Positions 15,330 through 23,977 of a DNA stretch of 50,127 nucleotides are shown in pieces. Below the pieces are notes generated by a model. That model was not told the DNA's origin and did not search any database. It worked only from the letters and a program-made list of their open reading frames with translations. Each line of letters opens with the position of its first letter. Positions within the stretch are counted from its first letter, which is position 1. The translations under genes and the position numbers were made by a program. The stretch is from Undivivens sp041652635 (GTDB lineage Bacteria > Omnitrophota > Gorgyraeia > Gygaellales > Profunditerraquicolaceae): the NCBI GenBank assembly GCA_041652635.1, contig JBAZGW010000004.1, positions 1-50,127 on the forward strand, given 5' to 3'.

Positions 15330-16301
15330 ATGAAAAGCGATGGGATAAAAATATACAGGAAACCCCGTTTAAAGAATCCGTTCTTGATACTCGCCTGGCC
15401 GGGAATGGGCGAAGTGGCTTTTAGATCCGCCTCTTATCTTGTCGAGAAACTGCAGGCGGAGCAGATCGCCGGGATAGAGCCGGGGAAATCTTTTTATCTT
15501 ACCGGATGCACGGTGCAGGACGGCATCGTCGGCCTGCCCGATCTGCCGGAAAGCAGTTTTTATGTCTGGAAGAATAAATCCGGGCAGAACGATATCGTGA
15601 TTTTTTTGGGAAGCGCTCAGCCGGACTTGGCCGGGGCGGAAGAATACGCCAAGAAGATCATTCAGGTGGCTAAACTGTTAAAAATAAAGACCGTGGTGAA
15701 CCTGGCCGCTATCCCTCAGCCGATCGAGCACACGCAACCTCCGTCCGTCTGGTTCAGCAGCACATCTTCCTCCATCAACGCCGAGTTGAAAAAATATAAC
15801 CTGAACCAGTTGAATGAAGGCCAGATCAGCGGGATGAACGGGCTTTTTCTCGGTATCGCCAAACAGGCCGGTTTTGAAGGGTTCTGTCTGTTGGGGGAAA
15901 TACCGTTGTATACCATTCAGATAGAGAACCCGCGCGCTTCTTACGCCGTTCTCGATGCCCTGTGCCGCATTCTTAAGCTGGAGCTTGATCTGAACAGCCT
16001 GTTGGAACAGGCGCAGACCATGGAGACGGAAATAAACAAGCTGATGGATTTCCTGAAACTCGGTCCGCAATCCAGTCCGATAGGCGAGGATGAGATCGAA
16101 CGGATAAAGAAAACCCTGGGGCAGTTGACGCGGCTGCCGTCTTCCGTGAAGGAAAAGATAGAAAAACTTTTCTTTCAGGTGAAGACCGATATAACTAAAG
16201 CGGCTGAATTAAAGTCGGAACTGGATAAATGGAATGTTTACAAGGACTACGAAGACCGCTTCCTGGATCTGTTCAAGAAAAAGAATGAGCAAAGCAATTA
16301 A
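15330..16301 (+). CDS. PAC2 family protein (proteasome assembly chaperone-like)
   Basis: This 323-residue protein has the PAC2 domain in residues about 15-230: the start NPFLILAWPGMGEVAFRSASYL is the family's 'P.li.a.pG.GnVg..aa.yL', and EISGMNGL-type sequence appears as GQISGMNGLFLGIAKQAG. The C-terminal 90 residues are a helical, charged extension. Bacterial PAC2 proteins have no defined role; in archaea they resemble proteasome assembly factors, and no proteasome genes are nearby. It follows the M20 gene by 9 bp and overlaps the next gene by 17 bp. Confidence 0.88.
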   Translation: MKSDGIKIYRKPRLKNPFLILAWPGMGEVAFRSASYLVEKLQAEQIAGIEPGKSFYLTGCTVQDGIVGLPDLPESSFYVWKNKSGQNDIVIFLGSAQPDLAGAEEYAKKIIQVAKLLKIKTVVNLAAIPQPIEHTQPPSVWFSSTSSSINAELKKYNLNQLNEGQISGMNGLFLGIAKQAGFEGFCLLGEIPLYTIQIENPRASYAVLDALCRILKLELDLNSLLEQAQTMETEINKLMDFLKLGPQSSPIGEDEIERIKKTLGQLTRLPSSVKEKIEKLFFQVKTDITKAAELKSELDKWNVYKDYEDRFLDLFKKKNEQSN

Positions 16302-17037
16302 AGAATGCGGGTTTCAACCGCGTTTCTACCGCGGCTGGATGAAGACGGAAGGGTTACATTCCAGGCGCATAACGGTTTACGAGACGGATATACAGCTGAT
16401 CACCGACAGTCTCCCGGATTACGGGGAATGCGAACGCAAGGTGAGCGCTTTGAGAGGGGAGATCCAAGGATATATAAAAAAAGACAACGCCTTTTTGACG
16501 ACGCTTGAACCTTTGAAAGTCTCTCCCTGCGCAGCGCCGCTGGTGCGGCGCATGGCGTCCGCCGGACAGAAAGCGGGGGTTGGGCCGATGGCGGCCGTTG
16601 CCGGAGCTATCGCCGAAGCCTTGGGCAGGTATCTCTTGCGCAAGGGGGGCAGGGAAGTGATCGTTGAGAATGGCGGCGATATCTTTCTTGCCGGCAGAGT
16701 GGAAAGGCGAGTGGGGATTTTTTCCGGGAAAGGCCTGCCTTGCTGGCGGGATCTTGCGATAAAGGTATCCGCTAAAGATATGCCGCTGGGCATTTGCACT
16801 TCTTCCGGAACTTTCGGGCATTCTTTCAGTTTCGGCCATGCCGATAGCGCCGTTATTCTCGCTCCGGACGCGGCCCTGGCTGACGCCGTTGCCACAGCCG
16901 TCTGTAACCGTGTCGGTTCCCGGGAAAATATGGAAGAAGCGCTGGCCTTCGGCCGTTCGATCAAAGGGGTCAGCGGGATAATCATCATTTGCGGTGATAA
17001 ACTTGCGAGTTGGGGTAAAGTGGAACTGGTTTCCTGA
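16285..17037 (+). CDS. UPF0280 family protein
   Basis: The 250-residue product matches UPF0280, a family shared with methanogens and related in fold to ApbE-like proteins, with unknown activity. Signatures are the N-terminal FQPRFYRGW and YETDIQLI, then MASAGQKAGVGPMAAVAGAI, IVENGGDIFL and GICTSSGTFGHSFSFG. The start at ATG 16285 keeps the conserved 'PR.YR' block and overlaps the PAC2 stop by 17 bp; no strong ribosome site is seen, which fits coupling. It is not clear whether it belongs functionally to the preceding or the following genes. Confidence 0.88.
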   Translation: MSKAIKECGFQPRFYRGWMKTEGLHSRRITVYETDIQLITDSLPDYGECERKVSALRGEIQGYIKKDNAFLTTLEPLKVSPCAAPLVRRMASAGQKAGVGPMAAVAGAIAEALGRYLLRKGGREVIVENGGDIFLAGRVERRVGIFSGKGLPCWRDLAIKVSAKDMPLGICTSSGTFGHSFSFGHADSAVILAPDAALADAVATAVCNRVGSRENMEEALAFGRSIKGVSGIIIICGDKLASWGKVELVS

Positions 17038-17053
17038 AAAGCGCTTGTCCGGC

Positions 17054-18217
17054 ATGCCGCCATACAATCTTTTATACGTAATAACCAAATTAGAACTCGG
17101 CGGCGCTCAGACACAGTTGTTGAGTTTGGCCGGAGGCATAAACAAACGCGTTTTCCATGCCGGCGTATCGGCTTCTCCCGGCATCCTTAGCCGGGCATTC
17201 GCTTCTCTTGACAGGGTGACGATTGAGAATACCCGTTTTCTGGTCAGGCCGATACATATTATTAAAGATATCTGTGCGTTGGCGGAACTCGCGTTGTTGA
17301 TGCGCAGGCGCGGGATCCATTTAGTGCATACGCATAGTTCTAAAGCGGGGATAGTCGGGCGCATAGCCGCGCGCCTGGCGGGCGTTCCCGTGGTGATACA
17401 CACGGTGCACGGCTGGAGTTTCAATGATTATCAGCGTTGGCCGGTAAAAGAACTTTATATTTTCCTGGAACGCGTTTGCGCTAAGTTTACCGACGCGATC
17501 ATCACGGTCTCGGAGCATGATAAAGCCAAAGGGATCGTCAGCGGGATAGGCACTACGGACAAATACGAGTTGATCCGTTACGGCATAGATTTCAGTCTTT
17601 ATCCGGCCCGGAATAAGGGGTATCTCTCCCGTGCCTTCGGGTTGAGGGAAGGCGATAAAGTCGTAAGTATGGTAGGATGTTTCAAACCGCAAAAAGCGCC
17701 GCTTGATTTTCTCAAAGTCGCCGTGTTTACTCTGGGTAAGTTCCCCGGAGCGAAGTTCCTGTTGGTCGGAGACGGTAAAATGCGGACGGTCATAGAGCGC
17801 GCAGTATTTGATCGCGGCCTGCAGGGTAAAGTTATTCTGGCCGGCTGGCGGGATGATCTGCCGGAATTGCTCGCGGGAACGGATATTTTCGCTCTGACCT
17901 CTCTATGGGAAGGATTGCCGATATCGGTGCTGGAGGCGCTGAAAAGCGGCGTCCCCGTGGTGGCTACAGATACAGGCGGCATAAAGGAATTGGTTTCAGA
18001 GGGCGTAAATGGGTATATTGTGCCGCGCGGCGATATCCAGGAGATGAGCAGGCATATCTGTGATCTGCTCCGGGATGATGATTTAAGACTGCGGCTTGCC
18101 GGGAACGCGGCGCGCAGCCTGGGCAGTGAATATTCGCGCGAGAAGATGCTTTTAAACACACAATCTCTGTATGATGTCAAACTGAAGGGGAAACGGGTTT
18201 ATGTCCCAGATCTTTAA
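17054..18217 (+). CDS. Glycosyltransferase family 4 (GT-B)
   Basis: This 387-residue GT4-type retaining glycosyltransferase transfers a sugar from a nucleotide donor to a growing glycan on the cytoplasmic membrane face. The N-terminal acceptor domain shows KLELGGAQTQLLSLA and VHTHSSKAGIVGRIAARLAG. The C-terminal donor domain shows FLLVGDGKM and the EX7E motif with Glu286 and Glu294 (WEGLPISVLEAL). ATG 17054 begins the conserved first strand (YNLLYVITKLELGG); longer frames from GTG 16994 run into the UPF0280 gene. It opens the glycan cluster and overlaps the next gene by 17 bp. Donor and acceptor are unknown. Confidence 0.92.
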   Translation: MPPYNLLYVITKLELGGAQTQLLSLAGGINKRVFHAGVSASPGILSRAFASLDRVTIENTRFLVRPIHIIKDICALAELALLMRRRGIHLVHTHSSKAGIVGRIAARLAGVPVVIHTVHGWSFNDYQRWPVKELYIFLERVCAKFTDAIITVSEHDKAKGIVSGIGTTDKYELIRYGIDFSLYPARNKGYLSRAFGLREGDKVVSMVGCFKPQKAPLDFLKVAVFTLGKFPGAKFLLVGDGKMRTVIERAVFDRGLQGKVILAGWRDDLPELLAGTDIFALTSLWEGLPISVLEALKSGVPVVATDTGGIKELVSEGVNGYIVPRGDIQEMSRHICDLLRDDDLRLRLAGNAARSLGSEYSREKMLLNTQSLYDVKLKGKRVYVPDL

Positions 18218-19178
18218 AATGGCTATTATTGCCGCGGCGGCGTTCGCGAGTTCTTTTTTGCTGACGGCCGTATATATATATGTCGCGAAGAAGCAAAGAT
18301 TTTTCCCCGGCGGGACTGACCGGATCCCTTCAGGAGCAGGATTGATCTTCGGGATATGTTCATTGGGCGCCGCGTTCCTTTTCCGGCAGCCGGGCAACAA
18401 CGCTGTTTTCCTGCCGGCAGTTTTTATGCTGTTATCCGGGATACTTGACGACATCTTTGAGTTCACTGTGGCGGTAAAGATACTGGCACAGATTGTGGCA
18501 GTGGCGCTGCTTGTGCATAGCGGCGTAATGCTGCGGACCGGAGCTTTCTCCGGAGCGCTGGACGCCCCGTTGACTTTTATCTGGGTGATCGGCATCGCCA
18601 ACGCCTTTAATTATCTCGATATAGTGGACGGCCTGGCCGCTTCCATCGGCATTGTTTCCGCGTCCGCTTTCTTTATCGTCTTCATTATTTCCGGAAGTTT
18701 CCCGCAAGCGGCCTTATGCCTGGCTTTATCCGGGGCGTTAAGCGGATTCATTTTCAGCAATTATCCTCCGGCGAGAGTTTATATGGGCAATACCGGCAGT
18801 CATTTTATCGGTTTTATCCTTGCCTTGTCGTCTTTGTCGTCTCCGGCCTGGCCTTCTTCAGCGGCCAATATTATACCGGCGGCATTGTTTATAGTCGGAG
18901 TGCCGGTTTTTGACACCGCATTTGTCACGTTATTCCGTTTCTTCCGCCGGCAGCCCGTGTTCAAAAAAAGCAGCGATCATCTGGCATTATGTCTCCTCAG
19001 GGAGGGGTTCCGTCTAAAGGATGTGTTGAAGATAATGATCATCGTATCCGGGTTCCTTTGTGTTTCCGGAGTGCTGGTAAGTCTGCCGTCGGTAAAATGG
19101 ATTTCCGCGGCAACTTTGCTTCCGGCCGTGTTCATATGCGGGTGGTTGGCCAGGACGGCCGTGCGCGCGCGCAGATGA
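18201..19178 (+). CDS. WecA/MraY-like polyprenyl-phosphate sugar-1-phosphate transferase
   Basis: This integral membrane protein of 325 residues with about ten hydrophobic helices belongs to the family that moves a sugar-1-phosphate from a UDP-sugar to undecaprenyl phosphate, the first step of lipid-linked glycans. The Asp pair is Asp83-Asp84 (SGILDDIFEF), the middle motif is NAFNYLDIVDGLAA, and the loop near the C-terminus has SSDHLALCLLREGF. The normally invariant Asp of the MGDxGS motif is Asn197 here (MGNTGSHFIGF), so activity may be altered. It overlaps the GT4 gene by 17 bp and the FAD enzyme by 4 bp. The sugar is unknown. Confidence 0.88.
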   Translation: MSQIFKMAIIAAAAFASSFLLTAVYIYVAKKQRFFPGGTDRIPSGAGLIFGICSLGAAFLFRQPGNNAVFLPAVFMLLSGILDDIFEFTVAVKILAQIVAVALLVHSGVMLRTGAFSGALDAPLTFIWVIGIANAFNYLDIVDGLAASIGIVSASAFFIVFIISGSFPQAALCLALSGALSGFIFSNYPPARVYMGNTGSHFIGFILALSSLSSPAWPSSAANIIPAALFIVGVPVFDTAFVTLFRFFRRQPVFKKSSDHLALCLLREGFRLKDVLKIMIIVSGFLCVSGVLVSLPSVKWISAATLLPAVFICGWLARTAVRARR

Positions 19179-20473
19179 GCGGTAAAAAACGCGTGATAAT
19201 CGTCGGGGCCGGCTTATCCGGGTTGAGCGCGGGTATCTCTCTGCGGAGAAATAAGGTCGATTTCTTGATCCTGGAGAAAGAAATGGAACCCGGCGGGCTT
19301 TGCCGTTCCAAGAAACGCGGCGGCTTCATTTTTGATTACGACGGGCATTTATTGCATTTTAAGACCGCCGCCGGATTTAAAATAGTGAATGGGCTGCTAA
19401 AAGGAGAAATGGCCAGGTTCAGCAGGGATGCGTCGGTCAGCTTCCGCGGTTTTGATGTGCCGTATCCTTTTCAGGCGAATCTTCATGCTTTACCGGAGAG
19501 TTTGCGCCTTGAGTGCGTGCGCGGCTTGAAAAACCGGGATCGATCTCTGTGCCAGGGTGATTTTTCCTCCTGGATACAGGCTAAATTCGGCGCAGGTATC
19601 GCGCGGCATTTTATGCTGCCGTACAACAGGAAGTTCTGGCGGTATCCTTTGAATAGAATGACTAGTTCCTGGACCGGTTCTTTTATCCCGGTGCCGTCGT
19701 CTAAGAAAATGCTGTCCGGGGCATCCCGCGCGATAAAAGAGCCGTTGGGGTATAATTCCTCGTTTTGGTATCCGGCCGCGGGAGGAATAGACGTTTTGCC
19801 GCGGCGCATGGCCGGCGCCTGCGGGAATATTTTGTATGGCCGGCATGTTTCCGGCATAGACCGGGAACGCCGGGTGGTGCGCACCGCCCGCGGGGAGGAG
19901 TTCGTTTATGATAAGCTTATTTCCACTATGCCGTTGCCGGATCTCGGTAATATCTGTTCCGGCTTTACCCGGGAAGTAAGAAAATCCTTCCGGAGCTTAA
20001 GGTGGAATTCTCTTGTGGTATTTAATATCGGGTTTAACGGCGGGCCGTTTAACAGCCGGCATTGGATTTATTTCCCCGGGAAAGATGTCCCGTTCTTCCG
20101 AGTGGGGTTCCCGCACACTTTTTCTTCCTGCGCGGCACCGAGGGGGTGGGGAAGCCTTTACGCGGAAGTGTCTTACGCCCCGGGAAGAAAGCCGGACGTA
20201 AAGCGCCTGCGGCGGGAGCTACTGGACGGACTTTACAGGACCGGAATATTCACGGAAAGATCACGCATATGCGCGGAAGACATCCTGAATATACAATACG
20301 CTTATCCGGTTTATGACCACGCGTATACCGCGTCGCATAAATTGATAACTTCCTGTCTTCGCGAAGACGGCGTGATCTTATGCGGAAGATACGGGGGGTG
20401 GAATTATTTTTCCATGGAAGACTCGATCCTCGACGGGATGTCGGCGGCTGAAAGAGCGGTGAAAAATGCTTAA
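19175..20473 (+). CDS. FAD-dependent oxidoreductase, UDP-galactopyranose mutase/amine oxidase-like
   Basis: The 432-residue protein starts with a dinucleotide-binding motif (VIIVGAGLSGLSAGISL) followed by an acidic strand end (EKEMEPGGLCRSKKRGGF), as in UDP-galactopyranose mutase and protoporphyrinogen-oxidase-like enzymes. Motifs FDYDGHLLHF and LPYNRKFWRYPLNRM are typical of the versions found in surface polysaccharide clusters. The C-terminal FAD-contact segment is GVILCGRYGGWNYFSMEDSI. The probable role is ring contraction or oxidation of a nucleotide or lipid sugar, by context. ATG 19175 is in an ATGA overlap with the transferase gene; the longer frame from 18989 lies inside that gene and is rejected. 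Confidence 0.85.
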   Translation: MSGKKRVIIVGAGLSGLSAGISLRRNKVDFLILEKEMEPGGLCRSKKRGGFIFDYDGHLLHFKTAAGFKIVNGLLKGEMARFSRDASVSFRGFDVPYPFQANLHALPESLRLECVRGLKNRDRSLCQGDFSSWIQAKFGAGIARHFMLPYNRKFWRYPLNRMTSSWTGSFIPVPSSKKMLSGASRAIKEPLGYNSSFWYPAAGGIDVLPRRMAGACGNILYGRHVSGIDRERRVVRTARGEEFVYDKLISTMPLPDLGNICSGFTREVRKSFRSLRWNSLVVFNIGFNGGPFNSRHWIYFPGKDVPFFRVGFPHTFSSCAAPRGWGSLYAEVSYAPGRKPDVKRLRRELLDGLYRTGIFTERSRICAEDILNIQYAYPVYDHAYTASHKLITSCLREDGVILCGRYGGWNYFSMEDSILDGMSAAERAVKNA

Positions 20474-21242
20474 CGCGGCAAAGAGGATATGGGATAACCG
20501 GAGTATCCTGCGCAGCATAGCGCTTTCGCAGCTGCGTTCCAAATACGCCGGCACGGTTTTAGGCGCCGCCTGGGGAGTAATAAACCCGATCGCCGTTACC
20601 CTGGCGATCATTTTCGCCTTTTCAGCCGTGCTCAAGATCAATATGGACAGGTTCCCTCTTTTTGTCCTCGCCGGATTTTTCCCTTGGACTTTCTTTTCCT
20701 CCTCGGTGACCGACGCTTCCCGTTCTTTTCTGGAGAGAAAAGATATTCTGCGTCAGTTGAATTTTCCCAGGGAGATCGTGCCGCTCGCTTACGCCCTGGC
20801 CGGGTTCGTCGATTACCTTAGGGGATGGATATTCATACTGCCGTTATTCGTCATTTTTAACCACGGGGCGTTACTTTTTCTTCCCTGGCTGTTGGTAGTG
20901 CTGGTTTTAAATTTCCTTTTTGTCTGCGGGGCCTGCCTTATCGTCTCGGCGGTCAACGTATATTACCGGGATACGGCGCACTTGTTGAATCTCGGGCTCA
21001 TGTTCTGGTTCTGGACCACTCCGATCTTTTACGCTCCGGACATGATACCTGGTAAGTTCTTTTGGATAATCGCGTTCAATCCTCTGGCCCAGTTCCTTGA
21101 ATCTTACCGGGCCGTTTTGTTTTCCGCCCGCGCGCCGGATCCGGCCGCGCTTGCCGTTGTAACGGCCTGGACCTGCTTCAGCGTTATCGGCGGGATGACG
21201 GTTTTCCGGAGAATGGAAAGGGACTTGTTGAAGAGGATATAA
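20466..21242 (+). CDS. ABC-2 polysaccharide exporter permease (Wzm-like)
   Basis: This 258-residue membrane protein with about six helices has the ABC-2 export permease pattern: an amphipathic N-terminal segment (LRSIALSQLRSKYAGTVLG), then GAAWGVINPIAVTLAI, a DASRSFLERKDILRQLNFP loop, and SAVNVYYRDTAHLLNLGLMF near the end. It is the size of Wzm and TagG permeases that pump lipid-linked O-antigen or teichoic acid across the inner membrane. The ATPase partner follows 29 bp downstream, and the gene overlaps the FAD enzyme by 8 bp. A complete lipid-linked glycan is therefore probably exported by this pair. Confidence 0.93.
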   Translation: MLNAAKRIWDNRSILRSIALSQLRSKYAGTVLGAAWGVINPIAVTLAIIFAFSAVLKINMDRFPLFVLAGFFPWTFFSSSVTDASRSFLERKDILRQLNFPREIVPLAYALAGFVDYLRGWIFILPLFVIFNHGALLFLPWLLVVLVLNFLFVCGACLIVSAVNVYYRDTAHLLNLGLMFWFWTTPIFYAPDMIPGKFFWIIAFNPLAQFLESYRAVLFSARAPDPAALAVVTAWTCFSVIGGMTVFRRMERDLLKRI

Positions 21243-21271
21243 CTATTATTGTGGGGGGAGAACCGCCAAAA

Positions 21272-23977
21272 ATGAGCATTGTTAGATTTACCGACGTCTG
21301 GGAAATGTTTAAGATAAAGTTTTCCGGAGGGGGGCGTTCTTATTGGGAGAAATATTGGGCGCTGCGCGGCATAAACTTTTCCGTTTCCGAAGGGGAAGTG
21401 TTAGGGATCATCGGGGAAAACGGATCGGGTAAGACCACTATTCTTAAACTTATCGCCGGCATACTGCGGCCGGACCGCGGCAGCGTGGAAGTTAAAGGAA
21501 AAGCCGCCGGTTTACTGGAACTCGGCGCAGGATTCCAGCCGGAACTTACCGGCAGGGAAAATGTGCTGATCTGCGCGGGTATGCACGGTTATTCCGCGGA
21601 GGCGGCAGAGAAGAAGCTTAAAGAAGTCGAGGCTTTCGCCCGTATCGGCGATTTTATGGGCGCTTCCGTGAAAACTTATTCGCAGGGGATGTTTGTCAGG
21701 CTCGCTTTTTCTTTTGCCGTCAGCCTGGAGCCGGATGTTCTTCTTATCGACGACAGCCTGTCCGTGGGCGACAGCGATTTTCAGAAAAGCTGCATCGATA
21801 AAGTAATGGCGTTGAAAGAGTCCGGCCGGACGATAATTTTCGTTACGCACGACAGTTACCTGTTGAATAAAGTCGCCACCCGGGCGGTTCTTTTGAAGAA
21901 CGGCAGGATAATCGAGGATTCACATCCGGAACGGGTCGGCGCTCTTTATTCGTTGGTCTGCGGCAGCCCCGAGGGCAAAGCGGTCCTTGACGCCGGCAAA
22001 TTGCGGATGGTGTTCAACAACGGCGTATTGTTCTTTTTCTGGGACGGCATACCGGTAACTTCTGAGAAGGGTATCACGGTGTATTTGTCATGCGCAGGAG
22101 AATGGTTCGTTTCTTCCTCCGGAGAATGGAAAATAACCGGCGGCGGAGCTGATAGAATAGAAGCGGAGGGGGTTTTTTCCGGGCAGGGGATATCTTTAAA
22201 ATGGTTGATAGAGGCCGGTAAGGACAACTGCTTGCAATGGGATATATACGCATATTCCCGGGCAGGGATATCTTCGGTATCCGGGTGCCGGATGGAGTTC
22301 TGTTTTGACCGGTTCTATCGTGAGTGGTTCAGCAATATTTCCAAAGGCCAGCTGGGAGCCGTGTCCGTTAACCCTGAGCGAAAATCCGTTTCGGACAGGA
22401 TCCGTTATGCCGTGGTTAAGACCGGCGCCCTGGAAGAGGATAATGCGGCCGGCTTGCCGGAGGTGGTTGTTGAACCCCGCAACGAAACGGACAACGCGGA
22501 CGGCGTGGAAGTTCTCGATGGGAGCGGTAATTCAGGCAGAATGATGTTGCGCTGCGCTCACGAACCTTTGTCCTCAGCTCCGGAGTGGCATTCTCCAGGA
22601 GCGTATTTCTCCGGCAAGGTCTTTTTCCGCGGGTCGGCAATTCCGGCGCAACCGCTTTTACCGGACGGGGAAAGAGAAGTGGTTTCCGGAGACAGCAAGT
22701 TTGTTTTTCGTAATGGGGAGCTGCTGATCTTCAGCGGAGGCGTCCCCTTGACGTCTTCCCGCCATATATGCGGAGAGTTTTACGGAGACAGGCAGATCTA
22801 CGATTCCCGCGAGGCCTGCTGGAAAGTGCGAAAAATAGGCGCGGCGAGGATGATCGCCTGCGGTTCATGGCCGGGTGCGGCGTTCCGTCAAGTCTGGGAG
22901 ATACTGCTTGAGAACAACGGTATCCTGCGGTTGAAGATATGGATGATAAGCCGCGCCTTTTCTGTTTTTAGCCGGCAAAGACTGCAGGTTATGTGTCAAG
23001 CCGCGTATTCGTCTTATTTCAGCGGTTTAGGTTCTGGAGAATTCCCCGCCAGGTTCTTCACGGAAGAGTACGATGTTCTGCAGCGTTGTCTGCCCTGCGG
23101 GGAATTGGGGGTTTTTGATAATAACGGAAGGCTGCCGTCTATATCTCTGGCTTTTGAGGAAGAAGAGAACAATTTCGCCAAGATCTTGAATTCCGACCTT
23201 TTTAACCGCAGCCGTATATTGAGGGTGGAAAAAGTTGAACCGGAGCGCGGCAGGGTTTTCGCCCCGGGAAAACATCATTGTTTTACCGTGTTTCTTAGGG
23301 CGCTTCCCCCTAAGTCCGATATGTCCGTTAAGGCGGAGTTGTCCTCAGGGAAGGTCTCTTTGCTTTTTGCCGGGGGAAGGTTCGGGCTTCTTTCTGAAGG
23401 GAAAATAGTGAGCAGCGATATGGGGATTTACGCCTCTTTTCGCTCCGGCGGGCGGTGGCACGATTCGGTTTCCAAGGCGGTATGGAGGATAGAGAACAGC
23501 GGCGAGGGGCTATTGGTCTGCTCCGCGCAATGGAGACAGTTGCCTCTAAAACAGCTCTGGCGTGTCCGCGCCAGGGGCAAGGGCAGGTTTAGTTTTGATA
23601 TCACCTTGAGCGTTATGGAGAAAGTGCAACTGGAAAGACGGCAGTTCAATCTTGCGCTTAACGAAAATTACCGGGGATGGTCGCATTCGTCCGGCAGCGG
23701 CATATTCGGCGTTTTTCATCGCGATACCGGAGATGATTGGCATACGGTAGCATCCATGCCGCACGGCGCGCTTTCGGTAAGCGCGGAGGGAAGGGGGAAT
23801 GGATTGCCGGAAGTGAAGTTGTCGGTCCATGAAATGAAAGAAGGGTGGCGGCTGGACGCCGTTAACTCCGATCTATGCCATCGCGCAAGGGTGTTGCGTT
23901 TGAGCAATTTTGAGAACGTCGCGCTTATGCCCGGAGAAAACGTGTTTTTTTCCGGAGAACTGGCAGTGGAACAATGA
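21272..23977 (+). CDS. ABC exporter ATPase (Wzt-like) with giant repeated C-terminal region
   Basis: This 901-residue protein has residues about 1-235 as an ABC ATPase of the polysaccharide exporter type: Walker A GENGSGKT with Lys54, signature YSQGM (136-140), Walker B ending Asp160 and H-loop FVTHD. The usual catalytic Glu after Walker B is Asp161 (LLIDDSLSVGD). The remaining 660 residues replace the usual Wzt tail of about 150-200 and contain three related beta-rich modules starting near 240, 473 and 691, each opening with a '(K/R)..F.(N/G)G.L....G.p.tS' strand pair and a WKI/WKV/WRI strand about 40 residues later. Such tails normally bind the glycan end before export. ATG 21272 starts the family's first strand; GTG 21251 is possible. 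Confidence 0.88.
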   Translation: MSIVRFTDVWEMFKIKFSGGGRSYWEKYWALRGINFSVSEGEVLGIIGENGSGKTTILKLIAGILRPDRGSVEVKGKAAGLLELGAGFQPELTGRENVLICAGMHGYSAEAAEKKLKEVEAFARIGDFMGASVKTYSQGMFVRLAFSFAVSLEPDVLLIDDSLSVGDSDFQKSCIDKVMALKESGRTIIFVTHDSYLLNKVATRAVLLKNGRIIEDSHPERVGALYSLVCGSPEGKAVLDAGKLRMVFNNGVLFFFWDGIPVTSEKGITVYLSCAGEWFVSSSGEWKITGGGADRIEAEGVFSGQGISLKWLIEAGKDNCLQWDIYAYSRAGISSVSGCRMEFCFDRFYREWFSNISKGQLGAVSVNPERKSVSDRIRYAVVKTGALEEDNAAGLPEVVVEPRNETDNADGVEVLDGSGNSGRMMLRCAHEPLSSAPEWHSPGAYFSGKVFFRGSAIPAQPLLPDGEREVVSGDSKFVFRNGELLIFSGGVPLTSSRHICGEFYGDRQIYDSREACWKVRKIGAARMIACGSWPGAAFRQVWEILLENNGILRLKIWMISRAFSVFSRQRLQVMCQAAYSSYFSGLGSGEFPARFFTEEYDVLQRCLPCGELGVFDNNGRLPSISLAFEEEENNFAKILNSDLFNRSRILRVEKVEPERGRVFAPGKHHCFTVFLRALPPKSDMSVKAELSSGKVSLLFAGGRFGLLSEGKIVSSDMGIYASFRSGGRWHDSVSKAVWRIENSGEGLLVCSAQWRQLPLKQLWRVRARGKGRFSFDITLSVMEKVQLERRQFNLALNENYRGWSHSSGSGIFGVFHRDTGDDWHTVASMPHGALSVSAEGRGNGLPEVKLSVHEMKEGWRLDAVNSDLCHRARVLRLSNFENVALMPGENVFFSGELAVEQ

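Noticed and set aside
18989..19174. Longer N-terminus for the FAD enzyme
   Set aside because: The extra 62 codons lie inside the transferase gene in another frame and precede the Rossmann motif; ATG 19175 in an ATGA overlap is the better start.
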